Shown here: positions 28,897 through 37,224 of the stretch, piece after piece
Layout: each line of letters opens with the position of its first letter
Numbering within the stretch: the stretch's first letter is position 1
Origin: Pseudomonadota bacterium
GTDB taxonomy: Bacteria; Pseudomonadota; Alphaproteobacteria; Caulobacterales; Caulobacteraceae
Assembly (NCBI GenBank): GCA_963205025.1
Contig: CAUJHO010000005.1
Span: 1-56,707 of the forward strand
DNA: 56,707 nt
Reading direction: 5' to 3'
The notes under the pieces: model-generated
What the model saw: only the letters and a program-made list of their open reading frames with translations
Told to the model about the DNA's origin: nothing
The model's database searches: none
Translations under genes and position numbers: made by a program

Positions 28897-30159
28897 CTGA
28901 ACGCTGATCCCTACATCCTGTTCCTGCTGGCCCTAGGGCTGGTCATCCTGCTGGTGTCGTGGGCCCCGGTCGGGCTGAAGAACCTGCCGATCACCCTGGC
29001 TATCGTCTGTGTCGGGCTGGGGTTCGTTGTGTTCTCGACAGGGCTGCTGTCGTTCAACCCCGATCCGCGCACCTGGGATACCCGCACAGAGCGCCTGGCC
29101 GAGATCGTGGTCATCATCAGCCTGATGGGCTGTGGTCTGAAACTGGATCGCCCGGTCGGCTGGAAGAGCTGGGGCGCGACCTGGCGGCTCCTGGCCGTCG
29201 CCATGCCGATCACCATTGTGGCGGTGACCTTCCTCGGGATTTGGGGCCTGGGCTTTGCCCTGCCGATGGCGTTGCTGCTGGGCGCGTCGATGGCCCCGAC
29301 CGATCCGGTGCTGGCCTCGGATGTCCAGGTCGGGCCGCCGGGCTCGGGCGATGACGACGAGGTGCGGTTCGCCCTCACCTCCGAGGCTGGCCTGAACGAC
29401 GCTTTGGCCTTTCCCTTTGTGCATCTGGCTATCCTGGCCTCGCTGGGAGGGCTGGCGGTGCAGGGCGGTCTGGTGGAATGGGCCCTGGTCAAGGTGGTGT
29501 GGAAGATCGCCGCCGGCCTGGGCATGGGCTGGTTCGTCGGCTTCTCCTTCGGGCGGCTGCTGTTTCTGCGGGGCCTGTCGCGCACCGGCGACGGCCTGGT
29601 GGCGCTGGCGGCGACCTTTGTGGCCTATGCCGCGACCGAGCTGGTCCACGGCTATGGGTTTCTGGCGGTGTTCGTGGCGGCCCTGACCATTCGCCGGGCG
29701 GAACGCGAGAGCAGCTTTCACCACCGCATGCACGACCTGTCCGACCAGATTGAGCGGCTTTTGATCATGCTCTTGCTGGTGCTGTTCGGCGGGGCCCTGG
29801 CCAATGGCCTGATGGACAGTCTGAGGTGGTCCGACGCCCTGATCGGGCTGGGAATCCTCATGGTCGTGCGCCCGGTCGCCGGGATGATCGCCCTGGCGGG
29901 CGCGCCCTATCCGTGGCGGGAGCGTTGGCTGATGTCGGTGCTCGGCATCCGGGGCGTCGGCTCGATCTATTACATCGCCTACGGCATCAACCACGGCCAG
30001 TTCGGTGACAGCGAGCGGCTGTGGGCGATCACCGGCTTCATCATTCTGGCCTCGATCGTGATCCACGGCGTGACGGCGACCCCCGCCTTGCGGCGGCTGG
30101 CCCGCTGGCGGGCGGCCGGCGAAAGGGCCACGTTCGCCGCGCCGCAGGAGCCGAACTGA
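28897..30159 (+). CDS. Cation:proton antiporter (CPA1/NhaP type), atypical start
   Basis: A roughly 420-residue, 12-helix Na+(K+)/H+ antiporter. Motifs include LGASMAPTDPVLASDVQVGP with the P-T-D-P of the ion site, RFALTSEAGLNDALAFPFVH with the conserved N-D, and the C-terminal RGVGSIYYIAYGINHGQFGD. No in-frame ATG, GTG or TTG exists between TTG at 28777 and the first helix (PYILFLLALGLVILL). I set the start at CTG 28897, which has GGAG (28887-28890) six bases upstream. The alternative is TTG 28777, which would add 40 hydrophilic residues and sit almost on the start of the divergent gene. A sequence error could also hide a start. Function is inferred from the family. Confidence 0.8.
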   Translation: MNADPYILFLLALGLVILLVSWAPVGLKNLPITLAIVCVGLGFVVFSTGLLSFNPDPRTWDTRTERLAEIVVIISLMGCGLKLDRPVGWKSWGATWRLLAVAMPITIVAVTFLGIWGLGFALPMALLLGASMAPTDPVLASDVQVGPPGSGDDDEVRFALTSEAGLNDALAFPFVHLAILASLGGLAVQGGLVEWALVKVVWKIAAGLGMGWFVGFSFGRLLFLRGLSRTGDGLVALAATFVAYAATELVHGYGFLAVFVAALTIRRAERESSFHHRMHDLSDQIERLLIMLLLVLFGGALANGLMDSLRWSDALIGLGILMVVRPVAGMIALAGAPYPWRERWLMSVLGIRGVGSIYYIAYGINHGQFGDSERLWAITGFIILASIVIHGVTATPALRRLARWRAAGERATFAAPQEPN

Positions 30160-30242
30160 GATCCATCGACGACCGGGCCGCCTGATCTTGCTCAGACTGG
30201 CCGAAGCGTCCAGAAGAGCGCCGAACAACGGGAGACGTACAG

Positions 30243-31064
30243 ATGGCCGGAGACTCCAGCTGGAACATGCCTGCGGGCGAGCTGATGAAGGGCAAGAAGG
30301 GCCTGATCATGGGGGTGGCCAATGCCAACTCCATCGCCTGGGGCATCGCCCAGCAGCTGGCGGCGCAGGGCGCGGAACTGGCCTTCACCTATCTCGGCGA
30401 GGGGCTGGAGCGCCGGGTGCGCCCCCTGGCCGAGAGCGTCGGGGCCAAGGCCATCATCCCGTGCGACGTCACCGACGACGCCTCCATGGACGCGGCCTTC
30501 GCCGAGCTGGAAAAGACCTTCGGCACGATCGACTTCGTGGTCCATTCGGTGGCCTTCGCCAACAAGAACGAGCTGCAGGGCTCGTTCGTCGAGAACACCA
30601 CCCGCGACAGCTTCCTGCTGGCCATGAACATCTCTGTGTTCAGCTTCGTGGATGTGGCGCGCCGCGCCGCCGAGCTGATGCCCAACGGCGGTTCGATGAT
30701 CACTATGACCTATCTGGGATCGGAACGGGCCATCCCGAACTACAACACCATGGGCGTGGCCAAGGCCGGGCTGGAAGCCGCCACCCGCTACATCGCACGC
30801 GACCTCGGCCCCCGCGGCATCCGGGTCAACGCGGTGTCGGCCGGGGCCATGCGGACGCTGAGCCTGGCGGGGATTTCGGGCGGGCGCGGAATGCTGTCCA
30901 AGGGTCGCGACATGTCGGCCATGAAGGAAGACACCTCCATGGAAGGCGTGGCCGGCTGTGCCCTGTGGCTCTGTTCGGACCTGGGCCTGTCGACGACCGG
31001 CGAGGTCATCCACGTTGACGCCGGCTTCCACATGATGGGCATGGCGGGGGACGAGGAGGGCTAG
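30243..31064 (+). CDS. fabI: Enoyl-[acyl-carrier-protein] reductase (NADH)
   Basis: A 273-residue FabI, which carries out the last reduction of each fatty-acid elongation cycle in the cytoplasm. The nucleotide-binding loop reads GLIMGVANANSIAWGIAQQL (about residues 20-40), the distinct FabI variant of the Rossmann glycine motif. The catalytic pair is Tyr and Lys in YNTMGVAKAGLEA (Y-x6-K), preceded by the TYLGSERAIPN loop. GPRGIRVNAVSAGAMRTLSL follows and the end is STTGEVIHVDAGFHMMGM. The start has GGGAGA seven bases upstream. It is a single-gene unit, with the convergent glutathione transferase gene 78 bases away across a hairpin repeat. FabI is the usual target of triclosan-type inhibitors. 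Confidence 0.97.
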   Translation: MAGDSSWNMPAGELMKGKKGLIMGVANANSIAWGIAQQLAAQGAELAFTYLGEGLERRVRPLAESVGAKAIIPCDVTDDASMDAAFAELEKTFGTIDFVVHSVAFANKNELQGSFVENTTRDSFLLAMNISVFSFVDVARRAAELMPNGGSMITMTYLGSERAIPNYNTMGVAKAGLEAATRYIARDLGPRGIRVNAVSAGAMRTLSLAGISGGRGMLSKGRDMSAMKEDTSMEGVAGCALWLCSDLGLSTTGEVIHVDAGFHMMGMAGDEEG

Positions 31065-31142
31065 GAGTCAGGGATTGGGAAGAGGGGCACGCGCGCGTGC
31101 GCGTCTAGCCTCTGAAATCCTTCTCCCCTTGCGGGAGAAGGG
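31065..31142. repeat. Hairpin repeat between fabI and the GST gene
   Basis: CCTTCTCCC (31119-31127) and GGGAGAAGG (31133-31141) form a 9-bp hairpin. It is the same word as the arms of the element at 22913-23077. A perfect 14-bp alternating purine-pyrimidine palindrome, GCACGCGCGCGTGC, lies at 31087-31100. The element again fills a convergent junction. Confidence 0.65.
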
Positions 31143-31853
31143 TCATTTGGACGGGATCAGCAATCCCCGCTGCACCGCCGGGCGGGCCAGGCCCCGGTCC
31201 TGCCAGGCCTCGACGTTGCTGAAGTCGGCGTAGCCGACCAGGTCGCCCGCCCCGTAGAAGCCGACCAGATGATGTACCCAGCCGAGGGTGGCGATGTCGG
31301 CGATGGTGTAGTTGTCCTCACCCGAGCCCATGATCCAGTCGCGGTCGGCCAGCCGGTCGTTGAGCACGCCCAGCAGACGCCGGCTCTCGGCGACGTAGCG
31401 GTCGCGCGGGCGCTTGTCCTCAAAGGCCTTGCCGGCGAAGCGGTGGAAGAAGCCGACCTGGCCGAACATCGGGCCGATGGCCGCCATCTGGAACATCAGC
31501 CACTGGATCGTCTCGATCCTAAGGGCCGGATCTGTCGGCAGGAAGCGCCCTGATTTCTCAGCCAGATAGATCAGGATGGCTCCGGATTCCCACAGCGCCA
31601 GGGGGCGACCGTCCGGGCCATTGGGGTCGAGGATGGCCGGGATCTTGCCGTTGGGATTGAGCGACAGAAATTCGGGCGTCCAGGTCTCATTGGCCGTGAT
31701 ATCGACCAGATGCGGCTCGTAGGGCAGGCCGGTCTCTTCCAGCATGATCGAGACCTTCACCCCGTTGGGGGTGTTCAGCGAATAGAGCTGGATCCGGTCC
31801 GGGTGCTGCGCCGGCCAGCGAGCGGTGATGGGAAAGGCGCTGAGATCGGTCAT
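31143..31853 (-). CDS. Glutathione S-transferase family protein (YfcG/YghU-like)
   Basis: A 236-residue glutathione transferase-fold protein. The thioredoxin-like N-domain reads IQLYSLNTPNGVKVSIMLEE and then TGLPYEPHLVDI, which is typical of the Nu-class/YfcG group where an Asn replaces the usual catalytic Ser or Tyr. NPNGKIPAILDPNGPDGRPL contains the cis-proline, and LWESGAILIYLAEKSG the glutathione-gamma-glutamyl site. The helical C-domain has SRRLLGVLNDRLADRDWIMG and YTIADIATLGWV. Members often have disulfide reductase activity. It is a single gene, and the hypothetical gene behind it has its own start. Confidence 0.93.
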   Translation of the reverse strand: MTDLSAFPITARWPAQHPDRIQLYSLNTPNGVKVSIMLEETGLPYEPHLVDITANETWTPEFLSLNPNGKIPAILDPNGPDGRPLALWESGAILIYLAEKSGRFLPTDPALRIETIQWLMFQMAAIGPMFGQVGFFHRFAGKAFEDKRPRDRYVAESRRLLGVLNDRLADRDWIMGSGEDNYTIADIATLGWVHHLVGFYGAGDLVGYADFSNVEAWQDRGLARPAVQRGLLIPSK

Positions 31854-31929
31854 GGGAGGGCTCCGGTTGGATCGGAGCCCTCATCTGGGGCAGCGCGCGC
31901 GATTTGCAACCTGGCTTCGTGTGGATGGC

Positions 31930-32373
31930 TTAGCCCACGGGGTAGATCTCGCCGTAGCAGGTGGGGCCGACGAACAGTGTCCCATCCGCCGATCTGGCCG
32001 GCGGGCCGCAGACGACGATGCTGCCGCTGTTGCGACGCATCAGATAGGTCCGGCGCTCGCCGGGCGTCACACCGTCCGATACGTTGCCCATGCAGTCGGG
32101 CAGACCGTTGGTCGTGAGGCTTTCGCTGACCATCCAGCGCCCGTCGTCGTCAACTTCGGTGCGGAAGCGTTTGGTGACCACCTCCTGACCGCTGGTCACG
32201 GTCATCTGGCCCTCTGAGCCAAACGTCCAGATTTCGGTACAGACCGGGCGACCGCCTGCACCTCTGTCCATGGTCTCGAACCGATATTCGCCTTCCAGCG
32301 TAACCGGAGGCGGCTGAACGGCGGTCAGAAACAGGGCGGCCGCCAGGCCGAGTTTGGACACAGACAGGAACAT
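31930..32373 (-). CDS. Secreted hypothetical protein
   Basis: A 147-residue protein that starts with a short signal peptide (MFLSVSKLGLAAALFLTAV, then QPPPV). The mature part is beta-rich, reading LEGEYRFETMDRGAGGRPVC and GQMTVTSGQEVVTKRFRTEV, with four Cys residues (PVC, PDC, VVC, PTC) that could pair in the periplasm. No family is recognised, although the opening resembles small proteins that bind or sense in the envelope. ATG at 32373 is taken; a GTG three codons upstream is possible, and neither has a clear ribosome site. Orientation and a 76-base gap suggest that it is separate from the GST gene. Confidence 0.65.
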   Translation of the reverse strand: MFLSVSKLGLAAALFLTAVQPPPVTLEGEYRFETMDRGAGGRPVCTEIWTFGSEGQMTVTSGQEVVTKRFRTEVDDDGRWMVSESLTTNGLPDCMGNVSDGVTPGERRTYLMRRNSGSIVVCGPPARSADGTLFVGPTCYGEIYPVG

Positions 32374-32446
32374 GAAAGGCACTCGCTACGAACGCGAACG
32401 GAATGACCATGCCCGCAGCGACGCGACAAGCCCCCGGATGCGAATG

Positions 32447-33349
32447 CTATTCCGCCTCGGAACCTGGGAAGATGCGGATGGCGCGCTCTTCGGGCGTCAG
32501 GCGTGATCCTCCGGGGCCACCCTGACCGGGGCGACCCCCGCCCGGCGGCGGGCCCGGCGGACGTCCTCCCGGCGGCGGTCCGCCCGGTCGCCCAGGGCCC
32601 ATGCCGACCTCCCGGCTGGTGGCCGTCCGGTCCACGCCCAGGGTCACCCGCATCAGATAGCCGTCGGCAGTCTCGCTGACCCCGCCGAAGGTCGACCAGC
32701 CCTGGCCGCGGGCAATGCCGTCCATGGCGTTCAGGGTGTCGCGGGTCTCGGCCCGGCGATAGTCGGCGGCATTCTCATAGATGTATTCCGACAGGGCGTC
32801 GGGGAAGAACAGCTGGCAGGTCAGGACATTGGCCTCGGTGCCGTTGCGATCCAGAAAGACCTTCACATGGATGTGGGCGGTGCGGCCCCGATACCAGCCC
32901 GGATAGATGGTGGTCAGGCGCGCGATGCCGTCGGCGGTGGTCGGCTGCCAGCCCCGCAGAAAGGCCTCGCCCTCGGTGGAACCGTCCGGTCCCTGGCCGT
33001 CATAGCCGGAATAGGCACCCTGGGCATCGCAATGCCAGATGTGGACATGGGCCCCTTCGATCGGCGCGCAATCGGCCCCTTCAAGCACCCGGATTTCCAG
33101 CGCCAGAGGCAGGCCGGGCCGGTCCTCGCGCACATCGGCGCGCTCGAGATGGGGATCGAACCAGTAGGGCCCCTCGGTCGAATGCGGCGTCAGCAGACAC
33201 ATGGTGTCGGTGGTGGCCTGAGCCGCGCTGGTCGCGGCCGTGGCCTGGCCGGGGGCACAGCCGGCGGCGGCGGCGCCCAGGGCGACCACGCCGCCGCCCA
33301 GAAGCGAGCGGCGATTGAAGGCCAGGCGGATCGGGGTGTCGTTGCTCAT
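32447..33349 (-). CDS. Intradiol ring-cleavage dioxygenase family protein, Tat lipoprotein
   Basis: A 300-residue protein of the protocatechuate/catechol intradiol dioxygenase fold, whose members use Fe(III) to split aromatic diols. Iron ligands of the Tyr-Tyr-His-His set are visible: Tyr in TEGPYWFD, Tyr in YPGWYRGR, and His in TAHIHVKVF. The start [20 protein letters not shown] is a twin-arginine signal that ends in a lipobox (AAGC), so the enzyme should be a Tat-exported lipoprotein. Near the C-terminus lies a Gly/Pro/Arg-rich low-complexity tail of about 35 residues ([16 protein letters not shown] and on). ATG at 33349 has AAGGA upstream. True substrates of such exported members are unknown. 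Confidence 0.88.
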   Translation of the reverse strand: MSNDTPIRLAFNRRSLLGGGVVALGAAAAGCAPGQATAATSAAQATTDTMCLLTPHSTEGPYWFDPHLERADVREDRPGLPLALEIRVLEGADCAPIEGAHVHIWHCDAQGAYSGYDGQGPDGSTEGEAFLRGWQPTTADGIARLTTIYPGWYRGRTAHIHVKVFLDRNGTEANVLTCQLFFPDALSEYIYENAADYRRAETRDTLNAMDGIARGQGWSTFGGVSETADGYLMRVTLGVDRTATSREVGMGPGRPGGPPPGGRPPGPPPGGGRPGQGGPGGSRLTPEERAIRIFPGSEAE

Positions 33350-33474
33350 GCCGAGACGTCCTTTCGAGATCAGACTCTGCAAACGGGCGGGCTGTACTGA
33401 TCCGTCGCCAGCTGGCTGAATTTCGCCGTGATCGGTGGTATAAGCCCGGCCTCCCGTTATCGCAGGATCGACCC

Positions 33475-34629
33475 TTGAGCCATTCGCTCGACATCTCCCA
33501 TGCCGCGCGGCCGCAGGCGGCTGCGCCCGTGAACCTGTCCGGGCTGACGCGTGAAGGGCTGCGCCAGGCCCTGATCGAGGCCGGCGTCTGCCCGCCCGAA
33601 AAGGCCAGGATGCGCGCCAGCCAGATCTGGGGCTGGATCCATCATTATGGGGTGACCGATTTCGCGGCCATGACCAATGTGGCCAGGGACATGCAGGCGA
33701 AGCTGGCCGAGGCCTTCACCCTGGCGCGGCCCGAGGTGGTCGAGCGCCAGGTGTCCAAGGACGGCACCCGCAAATGGCTGATCCGCACGGCCCCCGGCAT
33801 CGAGATCGAGACGGTCTATATCCCCGATGTCGGTCGGGCCGGGGCGCTGTGTGTGTCGTCCCAGGTGGGCTGCACCCTGAACTGTTCCTTCTGTCACACC
33901 GGCACCCAGAAGCTGGTTCGCAACCTGACGGCCGCCGAGATCGTGGCCCAGGTCCAGGTGGCGCGCGACGACCTGGGCGAATGGCCGAGCCCTAAGGAAG
34001 ACCGGCGGCTGTCCAACATCGTCTTCATGGGCATGGGCGAGCCGCTGTACAATCTGGACAACGTCGCCGACGCCATCGACATCATCTCGGACAATGAAGG
34101 CATTGCCCTGTCGCGACGGCGGATCACCGTCTCGACCTCCGGCGTGGTGCCCCAGCTTCAGGCGCTGGGCGAGCGGACCCAGACCATGCTGGCGATCAGC
34201 CTGCACGCCACCAACGATGCTCTGCGCGATGTGCTGGTGCCGCTGAACAAGAAGTATCCGCTGGAGCAGCTGATGGCCGGCATCCGGGCCTATCCGGGCC
34301 TGGGCAATGCGCGGCGGGTGACGTTCGAATACGTCATGCTGAAAGGCGTGAATGACAGCCCCGATGAGGCCCGCGCCCTGGTCAAGCTGATCTCGGGCAT
34401 TCCGGCCAAGGTCAATCTGATCCCGTTCAATCCGTGGCCGGGCACCGACTATGAATGCTCGGACTGGAAGACGATCGAGAAATTCGCCGCCATTCTGAAC
34501 AAGGCCGGATACGCCAGCCCGATCCGCACCCCGCGCGGGCGCGACATCCTGGCGGCCTGTGGCCAGCTGAAGTCCGAGAGCGAAAAGATCCGGGCCTCGG
34601 CCCTGCGAGCCATGATGAGCGTGGACTGA
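33475..34629 (+). CDS. rlmN: 23S rRNA (adenine2503-C2)-methyltransferase
   Basis: A 384-residue radical-SAM enzyme that methylates A2503 of 23S rRNA and A37 of some tRNAs. The [4Fe-4S] cysteines stand in [13 protein letters not shown] (C-x3-C-x2-C), after [39 protein letters not shown] and [20 protein letters not shown] are all typical of RlmN. The C-terminal part keeps the catalytic Cys region ([12 protein letters not shown]). The start is taken as TTG at 33475, with AGGA eight bases upstream. A GTG at 33529 would remove a short variable tail. The gene faces the LysE gene across a repeat element. Confidence 0.95.
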   Translation: MSHSLDISHAARPQAAAPVNLSGLTREGLRQALIEAGVCPPEKARMRASQIWGWIHHYGVTDFAAMTNVARDMQAKLAEAFTLARPEVVERQVSKDGTRKWLIRTAPGIEIETVYIPDVGRAGALCVSSQVGCTLNCSFCHTGTQKLVRNLTAAEIVAQVQVARDDLGEWPSPKEDRRLSNIVFMGMGEPLYNLDNVADAIDIISDNEGIALSRRRITVSTSGVVPQLQALGERTQTMLAISLHATNDALRDVLVPLNKKYPLEQLMAGIRAYPGLGNARRVTFEYVMLKGVNDSPDEARALVKLISGIPAKVNLIPFNPWPGTDYECSDWKTIEKFAAILNKAGYASPIRTPRGRDILAACGQLKSESEKIRASALRAMMSVD

Positions 34630-34637
34630 CCTTGTCT

Positions 34638-34775
34638 CCTCCCCATCTGTGATGGGGAGGTGGATCGGTGCGGATACGCGCCGAGACGGAGGGGTTCTAT
34701 CCGCCGCACTGTCGCCCTTCGGTCGACGGCCCCTCCACCCCTTCGGGGTCCCCCTCCCCATCGGAGATGGGGAGG
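34638..34775. repeat. Paired-hairpin repeat between rlmN and the LysE gene
   Basis: Two near-identical hairpins, CCTCCCCATC-TGT-GATGGGGAGG (34638-34660) and CCTCCCCATC-GGA-GATGGGGAGG (34753-34775), have 10-bp perfect stems and flank about 90 bases of GC-rich sequence. The layout is that of a BIME-like composite element at a convergent junction, analogous to 22913-23077 but with a different arm word. Confidence 0.8.
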
Positions 34776-34784
34776 AAACTAGGT

Positions 34785-35399
34785 TCAATGCCGGAAGATA
34801 ATCATCGCCGCCGCGATCAGGAGCAGGCCGCCGCTGATCCAGCCGAAGGCGGGGTCGGTCATGCGGCGGGTCAGGGCGGCACCCGACAGGCCATAGGCGC
34901 TCATGGTGATCGCATCCAGGCCGATGGTGGCGACGGCAAACAGCGCCAGCTGGGGTGCCAGCGGTCGGGCCGGATCCAGAAACGGCGGCAGCACGGCGGT
35001 GAAGAACAGCACCGCCTTGGGGTTGGCAAACTGGACCATGAATCCGTCGATCAGCGGGCCGCGACGGGTCAGGTGGGCCTTGCCGGGATCACCCGGCGCA
35101 TGGCCGGTCCCGCAAATGGCCTGGATGCCGAGCCAGGCGACGTAGAGTCCCCCGGCGATGGCGATGAAGCGGAAGATCGCTGGAAAGGCGGTCACCAGGG
35201 TGCCCAGCCCCAGGGCAGCGGCCCCGAACCAGACCAGGGTGGCCGCATTCATCCCCATCATGCCGAGCAGCGCCGCCGCCTTGCCGTCGCGCACGCCGGT
35301 GGCGACCGCGAACAGATTGGCCGGCCCCGGCGTCATGGCCAGCAGCGCCATGACCCCCAGAAAGGTCAGATAGCGATGCGGGTCGACGGGCCAGTCCAT
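34785..35399 (-). CDS. LysE/RhtB family amino-acid exporter
   Basis: A 204-residue membrane protein with about six helices in the LysE/RhtB fold, which exports amino acids or similar metabolites. The start reads FLGVMALLAMTPGPANLFAV, the conserved first helix with the T-P-G-P-x-N motif. VRDGKAAALLGMMGMNAATL and AGGLYVAWLGIQAI follow, with MVQFANPKAVLFFTAVLPPF later. The start ATG at 35399 is chosen. An in-frame ATG at 35417 would add MPRHGG. The substrate is not visible. It is a single-gene unit transcribed away from the gene at 35500-36024. Confidence 0.93.
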   Translation of the reverse strand: MDWPVDPHRYLTFLGVMALLAMTPGPANLFAVATGVRDGKAAALLGMMGMNAATLVWFGAAALGLGTLVTAFPAIFRFIAIAGGLYVAWLGIQAICGTGHAPGDPGKAHLTRRGPLIDGFMVQFANPKAVLFFTAVLPPFLDPARPLAPQLALFAVATIGLDAITMSAYGLSGAALTRRMTDPAFGWISGGLLLIAAAMIIFRH

Positions 35400-35499
35400 G
35401 CCGCCGTGTCGCGGCAACGGGCGGAGGCGTCAACGATCAATTGAAGCGGCCCGCCCCGGCGACCGGAGCGGGCCTGATTGCGTCGTCTTGAATACGGCC

Positions 35500-36024
35500 C
35501 TACTGGACCGGCAGGGTCCCGGCGACGGCCCCTTCGCCGGTGGTCGCCGGCTGACCGGGCTGGGCACCGGCGGCGGCGGCCTCTTCGCGGGCGATGGCCG
35601 CAGCGACGTTCAGGCGGACCTCATTGGGGATGGCCCGCACACTGGCCGGCCCCTCCTGCAGGGCGCGGGCAATGGCGGCCTGTTCCTGAGGATCGGTCGC
35701 GCGAGACTGGGCCCCCAGCAGATAGGCCTGAAGCTGGTTGGCGAAGCCGTCGATCTCGGGAGAATAGGACGCCAGGATGGTGTCGGTATTGGCGCGCTTC
35801 TGGGCCCCGTTGGTCGAGGCGTCGCTCAACATGGTCTGGATCTCGCCGATCATGGTCTGCATGCGGCCACGGAAGGCCTGGGCAGCCTGTTCGAAGGCAA
35901 TGTCCTCGGCCGTCGGCTGGCGGGCAGGTGCCTGGGGGGCGGTCGGCTGGCCGGCTTCCTGGGCCAGGGCCGGCGTCGAGAAGGCGAGGACCGCAGCGAC
36001 GGCCAGGGCGGAACGCATGATCAT
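35500..36024 (-). CDS. Secreted alpha-helical hypothetical protein
   Basis: A 174-residue exported protein. MIMRSALAVAAVLAFSTPAL is a signal peptide cut around ALAQ. A Pro/Ala/Gln-rich stretch (TAPQAPARQPTAED) precedes a long helical region. This region reads FEQAAQAFRGRMQTMIGEIQ, ANTDTILASYSPEIDGFANQ and ALQEGPASVRAIPNEVRLNV. No family is recognised with confidence. ATG at 36024 has GGAG upstream; ATG at 36018 is equally possible. Likely periplasmic. About 240 bases of non-coding DNA separate it from the next gene upstream, which is on the same strand. Confidence 0.7.
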   Translation of the reverse strand: MIMRSALAVAAVLAFSTPALAQEAGQPTAPQAPARQPTAEDIAFEQAAQAFRGRMQTMIGEIQTMLSDASTNGAQKRANTDTILASYSPEIDGFANQLQAYLLGAQSRATDPQEQAAIARALQEGPASVRAIPNEVRLNVAAAIAREEAAAAGAQPGQPATTGEGAVAGTLPVQ

Positions 36025-36262
36025 GGGGGGATAGCTCCAAGGTGCCCCGGTCTGCCGGGTGCGTGAGGTCGTTAGCCGGTCTTGGCGGCGAAAAAGCGGC
36101 ACCAGACTAGCCACGAATGGTACGCCGGTGTCCACGGATTACGCGCCCGTGGCGAAGATCAAGGTTAAGCCCGCCCCGGCCTGACATGCCCTGATTGGCA
36201 CAGTCCGAACAGAGGCCTGGAACCATCGTCAGTTTTCGTCGGCTCAGGACCTGAGATGTTCG

Positions 36263-37084
36263 TCAGGTCAGATAGGGGCCCCACATCAGGGCGACCGTTC
36301 CGAAAACGCCGATCGCCGTATAGGCCGTCGCCAGAACCAGGATCGTGGCCGTCAGCAGCTTCAAGGCTGGATTGCTGAGGCGTCCTGCCGCCATGTAAAG
36401 TTCCAGAACCGCCAGGGGGATAAGATAGGCCCCGAAGGTCAGGACGATGTCGGCCGGTCCCGACAGGGTGTCGTTCATCCCGACCGGTCCCTGATTTATG
36501 AGGACCCAGCCCATCAGCCCCACACGCAGGAACCAGACCCCGCTGGCCACCATGAAGGTTCGCATCGCCCAAATGCGATGTCGATCAAATCGCCGTTTGA
36601 CCGCATTTTTCCAGGTCAGACCGGCGAAACCGAGAATGAGTATGGCGTCGACCAGAATGGCGACGGCCGAAATCTGCGACAAATAGGTGCCACGCACGAC
36701 CGTCAGCCAGATGCCGCTCAAGGCTTCGACCACCGCCAGCGTCAGATAGATCCGGCCCGTCCAACGGTGAAGGCGCGGTCGCCTCTGGCGCAGCCTCGGG
36801 ATCAGTTGCATCAGGCCGCACAGGATCATCACCGAGGCCAGCAGAACATGTATCGCGAAGACCGCATTGCCGGCGTTGTCGCCGGCGATGTGGCCGTCGA
36901 TCAGCGGCTTGTCGTTCCATCCCGGGAAGTTTAGTTGGGCCGTTCGCACGCCGTAGAAGGCGAGAATGAAAACGATGAAGGCGAGCTGACCGGTCGCGAC
37001 GACGCTGAACCAGCCGATCCCCGACCAGCGGAGTATCCGATCAAACACGGGCGGGTCTTGTGGCGTGGGTAATTGTGACGACAT
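36263..37084 (-). CDS. DUF2306 domain membrane protein
   Basis: A 273-residue polytopic membrane protein of the DUF2306 family with about seven helices. Recognisable parts are the first helix SVVATGQLAFIVFILAFYGV, AGNAVFAIHVLLASVMILCG, the segment RPRLHRWTGRIYLTLAVVEA and the later RHRIWAMRTFMVASGVWFLR. The repeated His/Arg pairs in membrane-border segments (LHRWTGR, HRIWAMR) are reminiscent of heme-binding membrane proteins, which is only a suggestion. It is divergent from a membrane-anchored AraC regulator across 140 bp, so that regulator probably controls it. Function unknown. Confidence 0.85.
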   Translation of the reverse strand: MSSQLPTPQDPPVFDRILRWSGIGWFSVVATGQLAFIVFILAFYGVRTAQLNFPGWNDKPLIDGHIAGDNAGNAVFAIHVLLASVMILCGLMQLIPRLRQRRPRLHRWTGRIYLTLAVVEALSGIWLTVVRGTYLSQISAVAILVDAILILGFAGLTWKNAVKRRFDRHRIWAMRTFMVASGVWFLRVGLMGWVLINQGPVGMNDTLSGPADIVLTFGAYLIPLAVLELYMAAGRLSNPALKLLTATILVLATAYTAIGVFGTVALMWGPYLT

Positions 37085-37224
37085 TCGGGATCTCCAGTCA
37101 TGGGGAGGGCGGAGCCGATCCGATCGCTTGCGTCCGCGAGGCGCGTCTCGCCGATTTGGAATTCGGCCAGACGTTTCGCCCGGTCGCCCGGGGCCGGCGA
37201 TGGACAGCGGCAGGGGGCAGGTGC

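Noticed and set aside
36243..36255. CTCAGGACCTGAG palindrome as terminator
   Set aside because: Centre of one base cannot form a loop and no T run follows.
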